In this document: positions 37,363-46,781 of the stretch, piece after piece
Layout: the number at the start of each line of letters is the position of its first letter
How positions within the stretch are numbered: the stretch's first letter is position 1
DNA from: Shewanella sp. 10N.286.48.A6
Lineage (GTDB): Bacteria; Pseudomonadota; Gammaproteobacteria; Enterobacterales; Shewanellaceae
Length of the DNA: 64,000 nucleotides
NCBI RefSeq assembly: GCF_002873135.1
Contig: NZ_MCVI01000034.1
Coordinates: forward strand, 84,584-148,583
Direction of reading: 5' to 3'
Notes under the pieces: model-generated
Seen by the model: the letters and a program-made list of their open reading frames with translations, nothing else
Databases searched by the model: none
What the model was told of the DNA's origin: nothing
Program-made: the position numbers and the translations under genes

Positions 37363-39951
37363 CTATATTTTTCCTAATGAGTCCAACACGTCTTCTATTG
37401 ATAGGTTGCGGATTTCACTTTCCAATAAGTCGTCATAATCAAGCGATATATAGCCTAAACTTAATTGGTGACTAGTCTCTTTTAAAGAACGCTTGGTACG
37501 CGCTTTTTGTAATGCTACGCTTTTTGCTTTTTCAAACTTCTCAGCAGAAATAGCATCGAATTTAGACGCTCTTTGGCCAATTAAAAAGTCCTTCGTTAGC
37601 GAAACGAGTTCATCTGAACCAAGAGTGGATGATTCAACAATATATGACAAAGAAGGGGATGTAGCCTTATTGATACGACTCCCAACTATATATGCTACTT
37701 TCTTTTCTTGCCTCATAAGATCGTGGTATTTATCCACGGTCAACACATTCAGCACTCTAAGTGACGCCTCACCACTAAGGCTGTTGGTGTTTGCTGTAAT
37801 TGTGTACGCAATAGATTTATCTTTTTTTCCGCGACCGATAACAATGTCCCCGCCGCTAACAGGACTTGGGGTAGTTGGCTTGAGACCATTTGAATGCTGC
37901 ACAAAATAAACAGAAACGCCTTTTTTATTTTTGGGTAAGTATATCGATAGATTGTTTTTGACGCTGTCTATTAAAGTGCTGTACTCCGCAAATTCTACTT
38001 GCTTGATAACATCTAGCATTGTTGTGACCGATGGTAGGTCAAGTAATGCGTTATTTGATTCTTCCACCGCAAGCTTATAGTCACGGTCAAACAGAATATC
38101 TTCGTAACTGTAGGCCGCTCTCGCTTTCAGCTTTGTAAACTCTTCTTTTGAAAGTGTCGACAGGGCTTTATTGATTAAGTCGTGGGAATATCGATATAAA
38201 TTATCTTCATTCCCTGAAAATATGACGCCTAATGCATCGTGATGTTGAACAGGCTCTATACGATAACCTGATAAGGAAGCAAAATAATCTTCATCCCCTA
38301 AGCCGTCTTGAAATCTTTTAGCCAAAATATGTGAGATTGCTTTAACCTTTACATGATTATTAATCACCCCAAAAGATAACCTAGCAAGAATGGCGTCCTC
38401 ACTCTTTAAAGCCGTATTTTCGACAATGTGGGCTTTAGTTTTGTTTACTTTATCGTTGGCACTAACGGCTGATAGGTATTTGTTTTTCGTTGGCAACTTA
38501 AAGCGCTCGGTGGTTGAAACCTTTAATTGCTGTAATTCATTGTTTTTCAGTGAGTAAACTGTGTAGCCACGTTTGTAATACTCAGTATAGTGCTCAACCT
38601 CATTAACCTTGTTACTGGACAAATAAGCTTGCATATTTGAAGGGGCTATAAAGCTCAAATATTGATTAATATCTCGCTCTGAGATTGGTTTGAAATCTGT
38701 GGTAGCTGTAATGGCGTCATCTAAACCATAGACTAGGGCTGTATCAGACAGATCACTTGCCCAATCACCTGCCTCGGTCGACTGTGATTTTCCCATTTCT
38801 CGCTTAGCCATCATAAGCAGCTCAGACTGCAGGTATTCTGGATGTGTATTTTTTTGGAGCATTTTAATGTAACCAAAAACACTCGCTAGAACTTGTTTAT
38901 GCGATTCAACACCTTTATTCGTTAGGTCTACGTATATATCTAACACTTCATTTATATCGTCACCTTGAAAAGCAACTGAAAGAGAGTTAGCTAGACCATC
39001 AGATTTAAGTTGATAAAAAATAGAACCAGGCGCTTCATGGCCAAGCAAGTGAGCAACATATTTGGCCACATGTCGATTATTTTTCAATTGGCTTACGGGC
39101 ACTTCAAATCTGACATCTAAAGAGCTTCGATTCGAATGAGATTCAATAGAGATTACTGAACCAAGCTTTTCAGGTGTGTTTAAATTATTCTGATCATTCA
39201 ATGAGGCTGATTGCTTAATCGAGGCCGTCTCGAATGTTGAAATCACAGCCTTTTTGATCACCTCAGCTGGCACATTTGTGTAAATTGCCAGTGCCATATT
39301 GTTTGGCACGTAATGGCGCTGATGAAATGCAATTGCTGCCGCGCGTAGTTTAGCCGTATCGCTACCTAGCGATAGTAAATTGCCTTTACCAAAATAGCTT
39401 GCTGAGTTTGTTTCAGAAGTGTTTTGTCTTATTACAGAAAGAATGCCTTGCCAATCACTCTTCTTGCTCGACTCAAACTCTTCATTGACTTCAGACAGTG
39501 ATATCTCAATAGCATTGTTTGATAGCGTAGGGTGGAACACCATGTCATAAAATCTCGTTAACCCTTGTTCGAAATACTCGTTATCTATTTGAAAATGATA
39601 ACGAGTATTTGAAGAGCGGGTAGACCCATTCGACCAACCTCCATTTCCTTTAATGAAATTATCCCAACTCTGTTTTTCGGGGTATTTTTCGCTACCCAAA
39701 AAGAGTGCGTGCTCTAAAAGGTGAGGAATACCTTCATATTCATTAGGCGTGCTTCTTTGTCCTGCTCCCACTGTAATAGATGCTGATGAAGCTGAAGTTT
39801 TGGAGTCCGACACAATAATGACTTTTAAGCCATTATTGAGAGTCATAGTCGTCGATAGATTTGCTTTTGCATCAACAAGACTTGGCAACGGTTGTTGAGC
39901 CAATGCGCTTGTTGAACCTAGTATTATTAAAAACAAGAAGAGCCTTAACAT
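37363..39951 (-). CDS. Secreted M16 family (insulinase/pitrilysin-like) metallopeptidase
   Basis: An 862-residue protein with a Sec signal peptide (ALAQQ site near 18). The inverted zinc motif HLLEH lies at 77-81, and an acidic cluster EVNEEFE at 154-160 should supply the third ligand. A second, inactive M16 half follows, as in two-domain pitrilysins. Predicted to degrade oligopeptides in the periplasm or outside the cell. It stands alone in a gene-poor stretch after groESL and may be accessory. Confidence 0.87.
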   Translation of the reverse strand: MLRLFLFLIILGSTSALAQQPLPSLVDAKANLSTTMTLNNGLKVIIVSDSKTSASSASITVGAGQRSTPNEYEGIPHLLEHALFLGSEKYPEKQSWDNFIKGNGGWSNGSTRSSNTRYHFQIDNEYFEQGLTRFYDMVFHPTLSNNAIEISLSEVNEEFESSKKSDWQGILSVIRQNTSETNSASYFGKGNLLSLGSDTAKLRAAAIAFHQRHYVPNNMALAIYTNVPAEVIKKAVISTFETASIKQSASLNDQNNLNTPEKLGSVISIESHSNRSSLDVRFEVPVSQLKNNRHVAKYVAHLLGHEAPGSIFYQLKSDGLANSLSVAFQGDDINEVLDIYVDLTNKGVESHKQVLASVFGYIKMLQKNTHPEYLQSELLMMAKREMGKSQSTEAGDWASDLSDTALVYGLDDAITATTDFKPISERDINQYLSFIAPSNMQAYLSSNKVNEVEHYTEYYKRGYTVYSLKNNELQQLKVSTTERFKLPTKNKYLSAVSANDKVNKTKAHIVENTALKSEDAILARLSFGVINNHVKVKAISHILAKRFQDGLGDEDYFASLSGYRIEPVQHHDALGVIFSGNEDNLYRYSHDLINKALSTLSKEEFTKLKARAAYSYEDILFDRDYKLAVEESNNALLDLPSVTTMLDVIKQVEFAEYSTLIDSVKNNLSIYLPKNKKGVSVYFVQHSNGLKPTTPSPVSGGDIVIGRGKKDKSIAYTITANTNSLSGEASLRVLNVLTVDKYHDLMRQEKKVAYIVGSRINKATSPSLSYIVESSTLGSDELVSLTKDFLIGQRASKFDAISAEKFEKAKSVALQKARTKRSLKETSHQLSLGYISLDYDDLLESEIRNLSIEDVLDSLGKI

Positions 39952-40465
39952 TATGTGTCCCTACATAATCTATTGATCATAATCAAAAAGTCTAACTTAA
40001 ATAAGTGGGGAAGAGTAAACATTAACCCTGACTTTTAATTATCAATTACACCACTGCCTTTCGCAGGGGATGCCATCATCATTAAAACTAAATTTGAAAT
40101 CATTGATCACTAGTATTTCGGGGTTGTCTTTAAAGGCGCGGCGCAAAAGAAGGCCACGTTTTACTCTTGTTTTTGACCCGCGATCGCTTGCGGTGAAGTG
40201 GTGTTTTGCAGGGTTTTCGTTTTGAGTATCATTTATCAACAGCATCCATTCATAACTTGATAAAAATCATTACCATAATACCCAATTATAGATTGATAAA
40301 GCTATGATTATTGATTGAATTTGTATAAAAATAGCAGTCAATTTAACCCTTTTATAAAATCATCTTTCACTACACGCATCCACGGTTAATAGCTGTGGGT
40401 AACGCTTACTGGCTTTGCGTAAAAGCCGTGAGAGTTATACCAAGGTTTATGGCATACTGGGTTTC
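39952..40465. other. Intergenic region upstream of the YugP-type peptidase
   Basis: About 510 bp holding only one weak short reading frame (40042-40245, minus). The remainder is AT-rich, with a small CCAC/GTGG hairpin near 40380-40398. No terminator or known RNA was recognised. Confidence 0.35.
40042..40245 (-). CDS. Possible small hypothetical protein (67 residues)
   Basis: An open frame of 67 residues, basic in the middle (GSKTRVKRGLLLRRAF) with a mixed C-terminal half. There is no convincing ribosome site before the ATG and no recognised family. It fills otherwise empty DNA, and its composition is not obviously random. It could equally be a gene remnant or chance. Confidence 0.25.
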   Translation of the reverse strand: MLLINDTQNENPAKHHFTASDRGSKTRVKRGLLLRRAFKDNPEILVINDFKFSFNDDGIPCERQWCN

Positions 40466-41155
40466 ATGCTATGGATCATTCTAATTATTGTCATTGCGGG
40501 CTGTGTATTCTTGCCTGGCTTGTGGGTCAAGCACATCATGAGCAAGTACCAACAGCCCGCTGATCGCTACCGTCATCAAGGTAGCGGTGGTGAACTTGCT
40601 CGCCATATTCTAGATCGTTTTGGCCTAAATGACGTTAAGGTTGAAGAGACGCCTGACGGCGATCATTATGATCCCGGTGCTAAGGCTGTTCGCCTTACGC
40701 CGGATAACTATGCCGGTTATTCCCTGACAGCTGTGACGGTAGCTGCCCACGAGGTTGGGCATGCGCTTCAGGATTCTCGCGGCGAGTCTTTGTTTTTGAT
40801 GCGACAGAGGCTGGCTAGAACCGCTATGGTCGGTGAGCGTATTGCCGGCATAATGATGTTCGCGGCGCCAGTGGTCTTAATGCTCACCCGTATACCACAG
40901 GCTGGCGCGTTGACCATTTTGATCGGCGTGCTGTCGATGGGGTTGAGCACCATTGTGCATCTGGTGACCTTGCCGGTGGAGTTTGACGCCAGTTATGGCA
41001 AGGCGCTGCCCATACTCAAAGAGGGCAATTACCTGCACGACGGTGACCTAAAGCATGCGGAGAAGATCCTCAAAGCGGCGGCGCTGACCTACGTGGCTGG
41101 CTCGTTAGCAAGCTTGCTCAATCTTGGCCGCTGGATAGCGGTGCTGCGTCGCTAA
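40466..41155 (+). CDS. YugP-type membrane zinc metallopeptidase
   Basis: About 229 residues if started at the ATG at 40466; a TTG at 40415 would add 17. An N-terminal helix is followed by the zinc motif HEVGH at 95-99, preceded by AGYSLTAVTVAA and followed by QDSRGESLFLMRQ. Further helices close the protein, which ends LLNLGRW. This is the Zn_peptidase_2 / YugP family, a membrane-bound predicted protease of unknown substrate. The gene is clearly richer in G+C and CTG codons than its neighbours, which suggests recent transfer. Confidence 0.85.
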   Translation: MLWIILIIVIAGCVFLPGLWVKHIMSKYQQPADRYRHQGSGGELARHILDRFGLNDVKVEETPDGDHYDPGAKAVRLTPDNYAGYSLTAVTVAAHEVGHALQDSRGESLFLMRQRLARTAMVGERIAGIMMFAAPVVLMLTRIPQAGALTILIGVLSMGLSTIVHLVTLPVEFDASYGKALPILKEGNYLHDGDLKHAEKILKAAALTYVAGSLASLLNLGRWIAVLRR

Positions 41156-41351
41156 TAGAATCACTGGGGTTTTGTTAGGGGCCGATTAAACTTTCTCTAC
41201 TTGCTCAATCAAATTATTAAACACAACCATAATCTTGGCTGTTCGGGGCTTTGTGCTTACTGACTTTGGTATTTTTGCTGAAAGTGTTAAAAGGCTGAGG
41301 ATTAAACTGATATTCAATAGGTGAACCATGAGTATTAACGAGACGACCGTT

Positions 41352-41389
41352 CATCCCATGGATGGGATGTTCGAGCCCTCATGGATGAG
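41352..41389. repeat. Pair of short hairpins, possible dispersed element
   Basis: CATCCC-ATGGAT-GGGATG (41352-41369) is followed by CTCAT-GG-ATGAG (41378-41389). The flanking words GACCGTTCATCCC and TTTACGGCGTGTC give it the look of a repeated intergenic element, but copy number cannot be judged from one window. Confidence 0.4.
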
Positions 41390-41527
41390 TTTACGGCGTG
41401 TCGGTGAGTGAATGTCATGGTGAGCTGATACAAATCAAATTAATTGGATTAGTCTCGACTTTTTAAGCGATTTCAAATCGGGTGACTGATTAAATTCTTT
41501 CTTTGCTTCATAGCCTACACTTAATCG

Positions 41528-41543
41528 CTAATTGAGCAATTAG
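41528..41543. promoter_or_regulatory. Candidate operator upstream of the XRE regulator
   Basis: Perfect seven-base arms CTAATTG / CAATTAG around AG, 139 bp before the start codon. Autoregulation by the XRE protein is possible but only inferred. Confidence 0.3.
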
Positions 41544-41681
41544 ATACAAAAAATAGCCGAATTATGGCTTAATAATCAATAACGCAACTGCTGGTTGACA
41601 GAATAACAAGCTGGCTTGCTAGTGAGCAACTGGCTGATTTCTTATGCTTGCTGCTCAATTATTGATTAAAAGGACTCACTA

Positions 41682-42662
41682 ATGATACTTGCAGATAAGA
41701 TTATTAGATTAAGGAAGAAACTGGGCTGGTCGCAGGAAGAGTTGGCGGAGAAAATGAATGTTTCTCGTCAGTCTGTTTCTAAATGGGAAGGGGCAAATAG
41801 CATTCCTGATTTAAATAAAATCATTATGCTTTCACAGATTTTTGATGTGTCTACAGACTTCTTACTAAAGGACGAGAACGAGGAATTTGAAGTTGCTACT
41901 GAAGCCAAAGAACTAGGCATTAACCATATTACCCTAGAGCAAGCGACTGAGTATGTTGAGCATAAAATCGCAATGACGAATCTTGTTTCTAAAGGCGTGG
42001 TTTTGTGTGTGTGTTCTGCAATGCCGTTGTTTTTCTTTATGGCTATGGCGGAAACGAATCGATTTAACATGACGGGTGATATCGCAGCGGCATTGGGTAT
42101 TGTGAGTGTGTTGATTTTGGTGTCAGTTGGAGTGAGCTTTTTTATCAAGACAAACCAATATCAAGATGAAATAGCGGCGATAGAAGATGAACCATTTGAA
42201 CTCGCTTATGGTGTTCACAGCGTGTTTCATGAAAAGCGTAAACAGTTTAGGCCAGCTTATAATTTGCGCTTATCTGTAGGTATTTTCTGTTTTATTGTTA
42301 GCTTTGTTCCGCTGCTGTGCGTGAGTATTTTTTCTTTTGAGCAAGACATTGTTTTATTAATGATAGATGTACTGCTTTTTATTATTGCGGTTGGTCTATT
42401 CATTATTTTACCGGTTTCTGCAAAATATGATGCCTATAGCAATGTATTGAAAGAAGCCGTTAAAGAGACAGAGACAACTAGACGTACTAAACGAGCCGAG
42501 AAGTTGGCTGGATTTTATTGGCCCTTGCTCATTGCTATCTATCTTGGCTGGAGCTTTTGGACAATGGCTTGGGGCATCACTTGGATTATTTGGCCTGTTG
42601 GCGCCGTGCTGTTTGCCGCACTCGTTGGCTTGATGGAATTACTTCACAAAGACACGCCTTAA
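41682..42662 (+). CDS. XRE-type HTH regulator with C-terminal membrane domain
   Basis: A 326-residue protein. Residues 1-65 are a Cro/CI-type DNA-binding domain: LRKKLGWSQEELAEKMNVS with the recognition helix SRQSVSKWEG. A linker to about 95 leads to five or six membrane helices ending in TWIIWPVGAVLFAALVGL. This layout is common in Firmicutes and less so in Shewanella. It could bring a membrane signal directly to DNA. An AAGGA ribosome site supports the ATG. It stands alone in the accessory stretch, with a terminator downstream. Confidence 0.82.
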   Translation: MILADKIIRLRKKLGWSQEELAEKMNVSRQSVSKWEGANSIPDLNKIIMLSQIFDVSTDFLLKDENEEFEVATEAKELGINHITLEQATEYVEHKIAMTNLVSKGVVLCVCSAMPLFFFMAMAETNRFNMTGDIAAALGIVSVLILVSVGVSFFIKTNQYQDEIAAIEDEPFELAYGVHSVFHEKRKQFRPAYNLRLSVGIFCFIVSFVPLLCVSIFSFEQDIVLLMIDVLLFIIAVGLFIILPVSAKYDAYSNVLKEAVKETETTRRTKRAEKLAGFYWPLLIAIYLGWSFWTMAWGITWIIWPVGAVLFAALVGLMELLHKDTP

Positions 42663-42730
42663 TTAATACGTGGGAAATAAGACGTGTGAAATCAGGGTGC
42701 GAAGTTAATGCGCCCAAAGAAACTCGGAGT

Positions 42731-42751
42731 AAATCGCCAAGCGATTTTTTT
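42731..42751 (+). terminator. Probable terminator after the XRE gene
   Basis: AAATCGC / GCGATTT with a CAA loop and following T, 70 bases after the stop codon. The stem is short but well formed. Confidence 0.6.
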
Positions 42752-42963
42752 GCGAACAAAGAGTGCTTAGATTGCTAGGCGGCAATTCACTCGCCGCGCT
42801 TAATCGGTTTTATCTCGAACAAAACTCAACCCGCAATGAACAACACGCCCTAGTTAACACTTGCGGTTTTTTATTCTGTTAATTGATGTTTTATTGATTT
42901 AATCATCTATTGCTTATATTGGTTTTGCAGTAAAGTGCGCGCAATTAATGCTTGGGAGGATTT

Positions 42964-44265
42964 ATGGTAACAATTGAGTTAGTGGTGGTATTGGCTGCCA
43001 TCTTTATCGGCGCACGAATAGGCGGCATTGGTATTGGCTTTGCTGGTGGTTTGGGTGTGTTGGTGTTAACTCTTGGCTTAGGTATGACCCCAGGCACCAT
43101 TCCTATTGATGTGATACTGATTATTATGTCGGTCATTGCGGCTATCGCGGCGATGCAAGTTGCAGGTGGTTTGCAATATTTGGTGAATATCGCTGAGCGT
43201 GTTTTACGTAAAAATCCTAAGCAGGTTACTTTTTTAGCTCCGATTGTCACTTACACCATGACACTGTTTGCAGGTACGGGCCACACCGCGTTTTCGACCT
43301 TGCCTGTCATCGCTGAGGTGGCGAAAGAGCAGGGCATTCGTCCTTCACGGCCATTAAGTATTGCAGTTGTTGCCTCTCAAATTGCGATTACGGCTTCACC
43401 TATTTCAGCTGCGGTTGTGCTAATGAGCGGCATGCTTGAAAGCAAAGGGGTGGGCTATATCAGCTTATTGATGATTTGTATTCCCGCTACTTTTATTGCT
43501 TGTATGGTCGGCGCTTTTGTTGCCCAATTTATGGGTAAAGAGTTGAAAGATGACCCCGTTTATCAAGAACGTTTAGCTCATGGCTTAGTGAGCAAACGCG
43601 AGGTTAACAGCACTGAGTTACCTGCGGCTGCTAAGCGTTCGGTGATGGTTTTTCTGGTAGCAATTGTGGCAGTGGTGTTTTACGCCACGGCGATTAGTGA
43701 TGCTGTAGGTCTTATTGATAATCCGACATTGCCGCGAAATGAAGCCATTATGGTGTTTATGCTAACGGCAGCCACGACTATTACGCTGTTTTGTAAAGTG
43801 GATACAGCTGAGGTGCTTAATGCGGCGACCTTTAAATCGGGCATGAGTGCGTGTATTTGTGTATTAGGTGTTGCGTGGCTAGGTGACACCTTTGTTGCTG
43901 GGCATTTAGAAGAGATTAAAGCGCTATCGGGTGGCTTGCTAGAAGAGCATTCGTGGATGTTGGCGATCATTTTGTTTTTAGCCAGCATGTTGTTGTACTC
44001 GCAAGCCGCAACCACAGCGGCGTTAATGCCATCGGCATTTATGCTAGGGGTTAGCCCTGAGGCTGCTATTGCTTCTTTTGCTGCGGTGAGTGCCTTATTT
44101 GTATTGCCAACGTATCCAACCTTGTTGGCGGCTGTTGAAATGGATGACACAGGTTCTACCCGTATTGGCCAGTGGGTATTTAATCATCCTTTTGTGGTTC
44201 CCGGTGTGGTGACGATTGTGAGTTCGGTAATTATCGGATTTGTATTCGCTGAGATTATTTTGTAG
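42964..44265 (+). CDS. dcuA: Anaerobic C4-dicarboxylate transporter DcuA
   Basis: A 433-residue antiporter, the same length as E. coli DcuA. It follows DcuA closely through GARIGGIGIGFAGGLGVLVL, LLRRNPK-like VLRKNPKQ, LAPIVTYTMTLFAGTGH, SQIAITASPISAAVV and DDTGSTRIGQWVFNHP. It exchanges fumarate, aspartate or malate for succinate during anaerobic growth. I chose the ATG at 42964, which follows a GGGAGGA site. A TTG four codons earlier lies inside that site and is unlikely. No perfect FNR site was found upstream. Confidence 0.94.
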   Translation: MVTIELVVVLAAIFIGARIGGIGIGFAGGLGVLVLTLGLGMTPGTIPIDVILIIMSVIAAIAAMQVAGGLQYLVNIAERVLRKNPKQVTFLAPIVTYTMTLFAGTGHTAFSTLPVIAEVAKEQGIRPSRPLSIAVVASQIAITASPISAAVVLMSGMLESKGVGYISLLMICIPATFIACMVGAFVAQFMGKELKDDPVYQERLAHGLVSKREVNSTELPAAAKRSVMVFLVAIVAVVFYATAISDAVGLIDNPTLPRNEAIMVFMLTAATTITLFCKVDTAEVLNAATFKSGMSACICVLGVAWLGDTFVAGHLEEIKALSGGLLEEHSWMLAIILFLASMLLYSQAATTAALMPSAFMLGVSPEAAIASFAAVSALFVLPTYPTLLAAVEMDDTGSTRIGQWVFNHPFVVPGVVTIVSSVIIGFVFAEIIL

Positions 44266-44356
44266 GTGTATTTATTGTCTGCTTAAGGCGTTTCTTTGGA
44301 TCAATAATGCAGCATGCTTTCAGGTGTCAGGTTTAATGCCGACAAACTGCAAGCCG

Positions 44357-44398
44357 AAAAAAGCCCCGATGCTTAACCGTATCGAGGCTTTTTTTTAT
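44357..44398. terminator. Bidirectional terminator between dcuA and yqhA
   Basis: AAAAAAGCC-C-CGAT ... ATCG-A-GGCTTTTTT, one internal mismatch, between convergent genes. It is nearly the same as the groESL terminator stem. Confidence 0.8.
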
Positions 44399-44424
44399 TT
44401 GGATTTGCAACTTAAGGTCAGCAG

Positions 44425-44916
44425 CTACTTTGTGCGACTAATTTTATCCAAGTAGCCCATGGCAAAGGCCGATAATACAAAGGTAATGTGGATCAGTAAG
44501 TACCACATGATTTTGTCGTTATCGATATTTTCGGCATTCATAAAAACTTTAAGTAAATGAATTGACGATATGGCCACAATTGATGCGGCTACCTTGTTTT
44601 TAAGTGAGCCTGAATCCATTTTTCCAAGCCAGCTTAGTTTGTCACTGTTTTCGCCCACATCTAGCTGTGAAACGAAGTTTTCATAGCCTGAAAACATCAC
44701 CATCACCAGAAGGCCGCCCACTAAAGTGATATCGATTAGCGATAGTGTAATCAGGATCAGGTCAACTTCTTTCATCTCAAAAATCATCGGTAGGATGTGA
44801 AAAATCTCTTGAAAGAACTTGATACCTAACGCAAATAGGACCAGGCTTAAACCTAAATAAATCGGTGCCATGATCCAGCGTGATGCATACATTAATTTTT
44901 CAAACACTTTTTCCAT
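44425..44916 (-). CDS. yqhA: UPF0114 family membrane protein YqhA
   Basis: A 163-residue inner-membrane protein with four helices. The UPF0114 pattern is clear: [17 protein letters not shown] near the start, [25 protein letters not shown], and a cytosolic [24 protein letters not shown] loop region (about 95-118). Function unknown; present across proteobacteria. It diverges from the aminotransferase-like gene. Confidence 0.93.
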   Translation of the reverse strand: MEKVFEKLMYASRWIMAPIYLGLSLVLFALGIKFFQEIFHILPMIFEMKEVDLILITLSLIDITLVGGLLVMVMFSGYENFVSQLDVGENSDKLSWLGKMDSGSLKNKVAASIVAISSIHLLKVFMNAENIDNDKIMWYLLIHITFVLSAFAMGYLDKISRTK

Positions 44917-45186
44917 ATATAGTTAACCTTTCAGATAAAAAACGCTGCAATCAATCAAGTTGATGATTGTTAAATCAAAACAGAGTGCACTTTAACTGTG
45001 CTTACCTATACTAGCAAGCGAGATCATCTCCCCACTTACCCAACTTGTACATTATCAAACAGGCTTAATCATGTTTAAGACTGACTTTTCGGCGCCGCAG
45101 TGACACTTGCGGTCAATTAATAGACACTCCTGCATTCGGTTGCTACTTTTTATTAACGGTACACAGCGATTAATAAAGAGTTGTCT

Positions 45187-46512
45187 ATGTTACGTCGTAA
45201 TTTTTTAAGTCGAATGGGTTTAGCCTTAGCTGGAAGTGTCATTGGGACAAGCATAGGCAATGCAGCTGATGCCGCTGCTGAGGGCAATAAAGCAGCGTTA
45301 ATGCCTGATAATATCAATGCTGGAGATTGGACTGCGCTGCGACAGCTTTTCCCCTTAACTGACGATTACATTCACCTTTCTACCTTTTTGTTGGCTTCTC
45401 ACCCTAAACCTGTGGCAGATGAAATTGAGCGACACCGCAAAGGCTTAGATGCCAATCCTTCAGATTATTGGCATAAACACTTTGAAACCATTGATGGAAA
45501 AATATCCGCTGCGGCAGCAAGCTATATGGGTGGTGAAGCCGAACAAATTGCCCTCACTGACAGTACAACGATGGGGTTATCTTTGGTATACAGCGGGCTT
45601 AAATTACGCCCTAATGATGAAGTAGTGCAAACCGTACACGATCATTACTCTACCGATCTGTCTTTAAAACTGCGTGCAGAAAGAACAGGGGCTAACGTGC
45701 GCCGTATTACGTTATATGACACCCCTGCCACAGTGACAAGCTTGCAAGTTATCGATAATTTGGCCAAGGCCATTAATCAAAAAACCAAGGTGGTGGCCGT
45801 GACTTGGGTTCACTCTTCCACTGGGGTTAAATTACCTATCCGCGCTATGGCAGATGTGATTGCCAAAGCCAACAGCTCACGTTCTGAAGCTGATAAAATC
45901 CTCTTTTGTGTCGATGGCGTACATGGCTTTGGCATTGAGGATGTTGATGTGAGTACATTAGGCTGTGATTTTTTTATTGCTGGCACTCATAAGTGGATCT
46001 TTGGCCCACGTGGCACTGGCATTATATGGGGCTCAAAGCGCGGCTGGAATAACTGCAGCGCAGTGATCCCAAGTTTCAGCCTATCCTACGATGTGTGGCT
46101 AGGTAATAGCACCCAAGCGCAAGTACCAATGGGTGAACATATGTCACCAGGAGGCTTTCACTCGTTTGAACATCGTTGGGCATTACCCGCTGCGTTTGAG
46201 CTTCATTTACGCTTGGGTAAAGCCAATGTGCAACAGCGTATTCATCAGCTCAATACCCAAACCAAGCAAGGCTTGGCAAAAATGTCACATGTCACCTTGT
46301 ATACGCCAATGGCCACTGAACTATCATCGGGGCTGGTGTGTTTTGATGTCGATGGTTTGTCACCGCAACAGGTGGTAGAGCATATGCACACTAAGGGGAT
46401 TATTATGAGCTCGACGCCTTATCGTGACTCATACGCGCGTTTTGCGCCGAGCTTAATTAATAACGAAGCCGAGATTGATAAAGCACTCTCTGAGATACAA
46501 GCGTTGGCATAA
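45187..46512 (+). CDS. Tat-exported class V aminotransferase-fold PLP enzyme
   Basis: A 441-residue protein. The N-terminus LRRNFLSRMGLALAGS is a twin-arginine signal with AADA-type cleavage near residue 29. The rest has the class V (isopenicillin-N-epimerase / cysteine-desulfurase-like) fold: DSTTMGLSL, HSSTGVKLP, CVDGVHGFG, and the PLP lysine Lys269 in GTHKWIFGPRGTG. Export of a folded PLP enzyme fits Tat use. The reaction is unknown; epimerase, lyase or desulfurase activities are all possible. The ATG at 45187 has AAAGAG upstream; an in-frame TTG lies two codons earlier. Confidence 0.85.
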   Translation: MLRRNFLSRMGLALAGSVIGTSIGNAADAAAEGNKAALMPDNINAGDWTALRQLFPLTDDYIHLSTFLLASHPKPVADEIERHRKGLDANPSDYWHKHFETIDGKISAAAASYMGGEAEQIALTDSTTMGLSLVYSGLKLRPNDEVVQTVHDHYSTDLSLKLRAERTGANVRRITLYDTPATVTSLQVIDNLAKAINQKTKVVAVTWVHSSTGVKLPIRAMADVIAKANSSRSEADKILFCVDGVHGFGIEDVDVSTLGCDFFIAGTHKWIFGPRGTGIIWGSKRGWNNCSAVIPSFSLSYDVWLGNSTQAQVPMGEHMSPGGFHSFEHRWALPAAFELHLRLGKANVQQRIHQLNTQTKQGLAKMSHVTLYTPMATELSSGLVCFDVDGLSPQQVVEHMHTKGIIMSSTPYRDSYARFAPSLINNEAEIDKALSEIQALA

Positions 46513-46781
46513 GGTTTTGCTTTTAAAAAGTGTCATAAGTGCAAGTCAGTGTAATAACGGGGGGGCAGAATCCACGGTTGCTAGCGAGCCATAACATATA
46601 GGCTCCAGCAGCTACTACATGAACAAGGGAGTGAACATGAGCAGGGTTTATGTGATGCTGCGCTTGCTATGGTGGTGTTATAAGTCATCTTGAGTGACAG
46701 CTTAAATGTTCTCATCTACACTGCAGGCTAAGGTTAGCGAGTTGTCTGAGAGCATTTTGTGCTTACAAGGCAGCGAATAAA

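Larger units (their letters stand above)
41156..41681. other. Intergenic region with hairpins and a palindrome
   Basis: 526 bp without a credible gene. It has two adjacent hairpin-forming words at 41352-41389 and a gapped palindrome CTAATTG-AG-CAATTAG at 41528-41543, about 140 bp before the XRE gene. Confidence 0.4.

Noticed and set aside
42518..42778. An 86-residue plus-strand frame overlapping the end of the XRE regulator gene
   Set aside because: Most of it is an alternative frame of the regulator, and the tail runs through the terminator hairpin.
42880..42930. An FNR site upstream of dcuA (TTGATTTAATCAT)
   Set aside because: The half-sites are three rather than four bases apart and the second half deviates from consensus, so it was not called.
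44240..44455. A 71-residue frame across the dcuA-yqhA terminator
   Set aside because: It reads through a bidirectional terminator and the end of yqhA, with no protein-like features.
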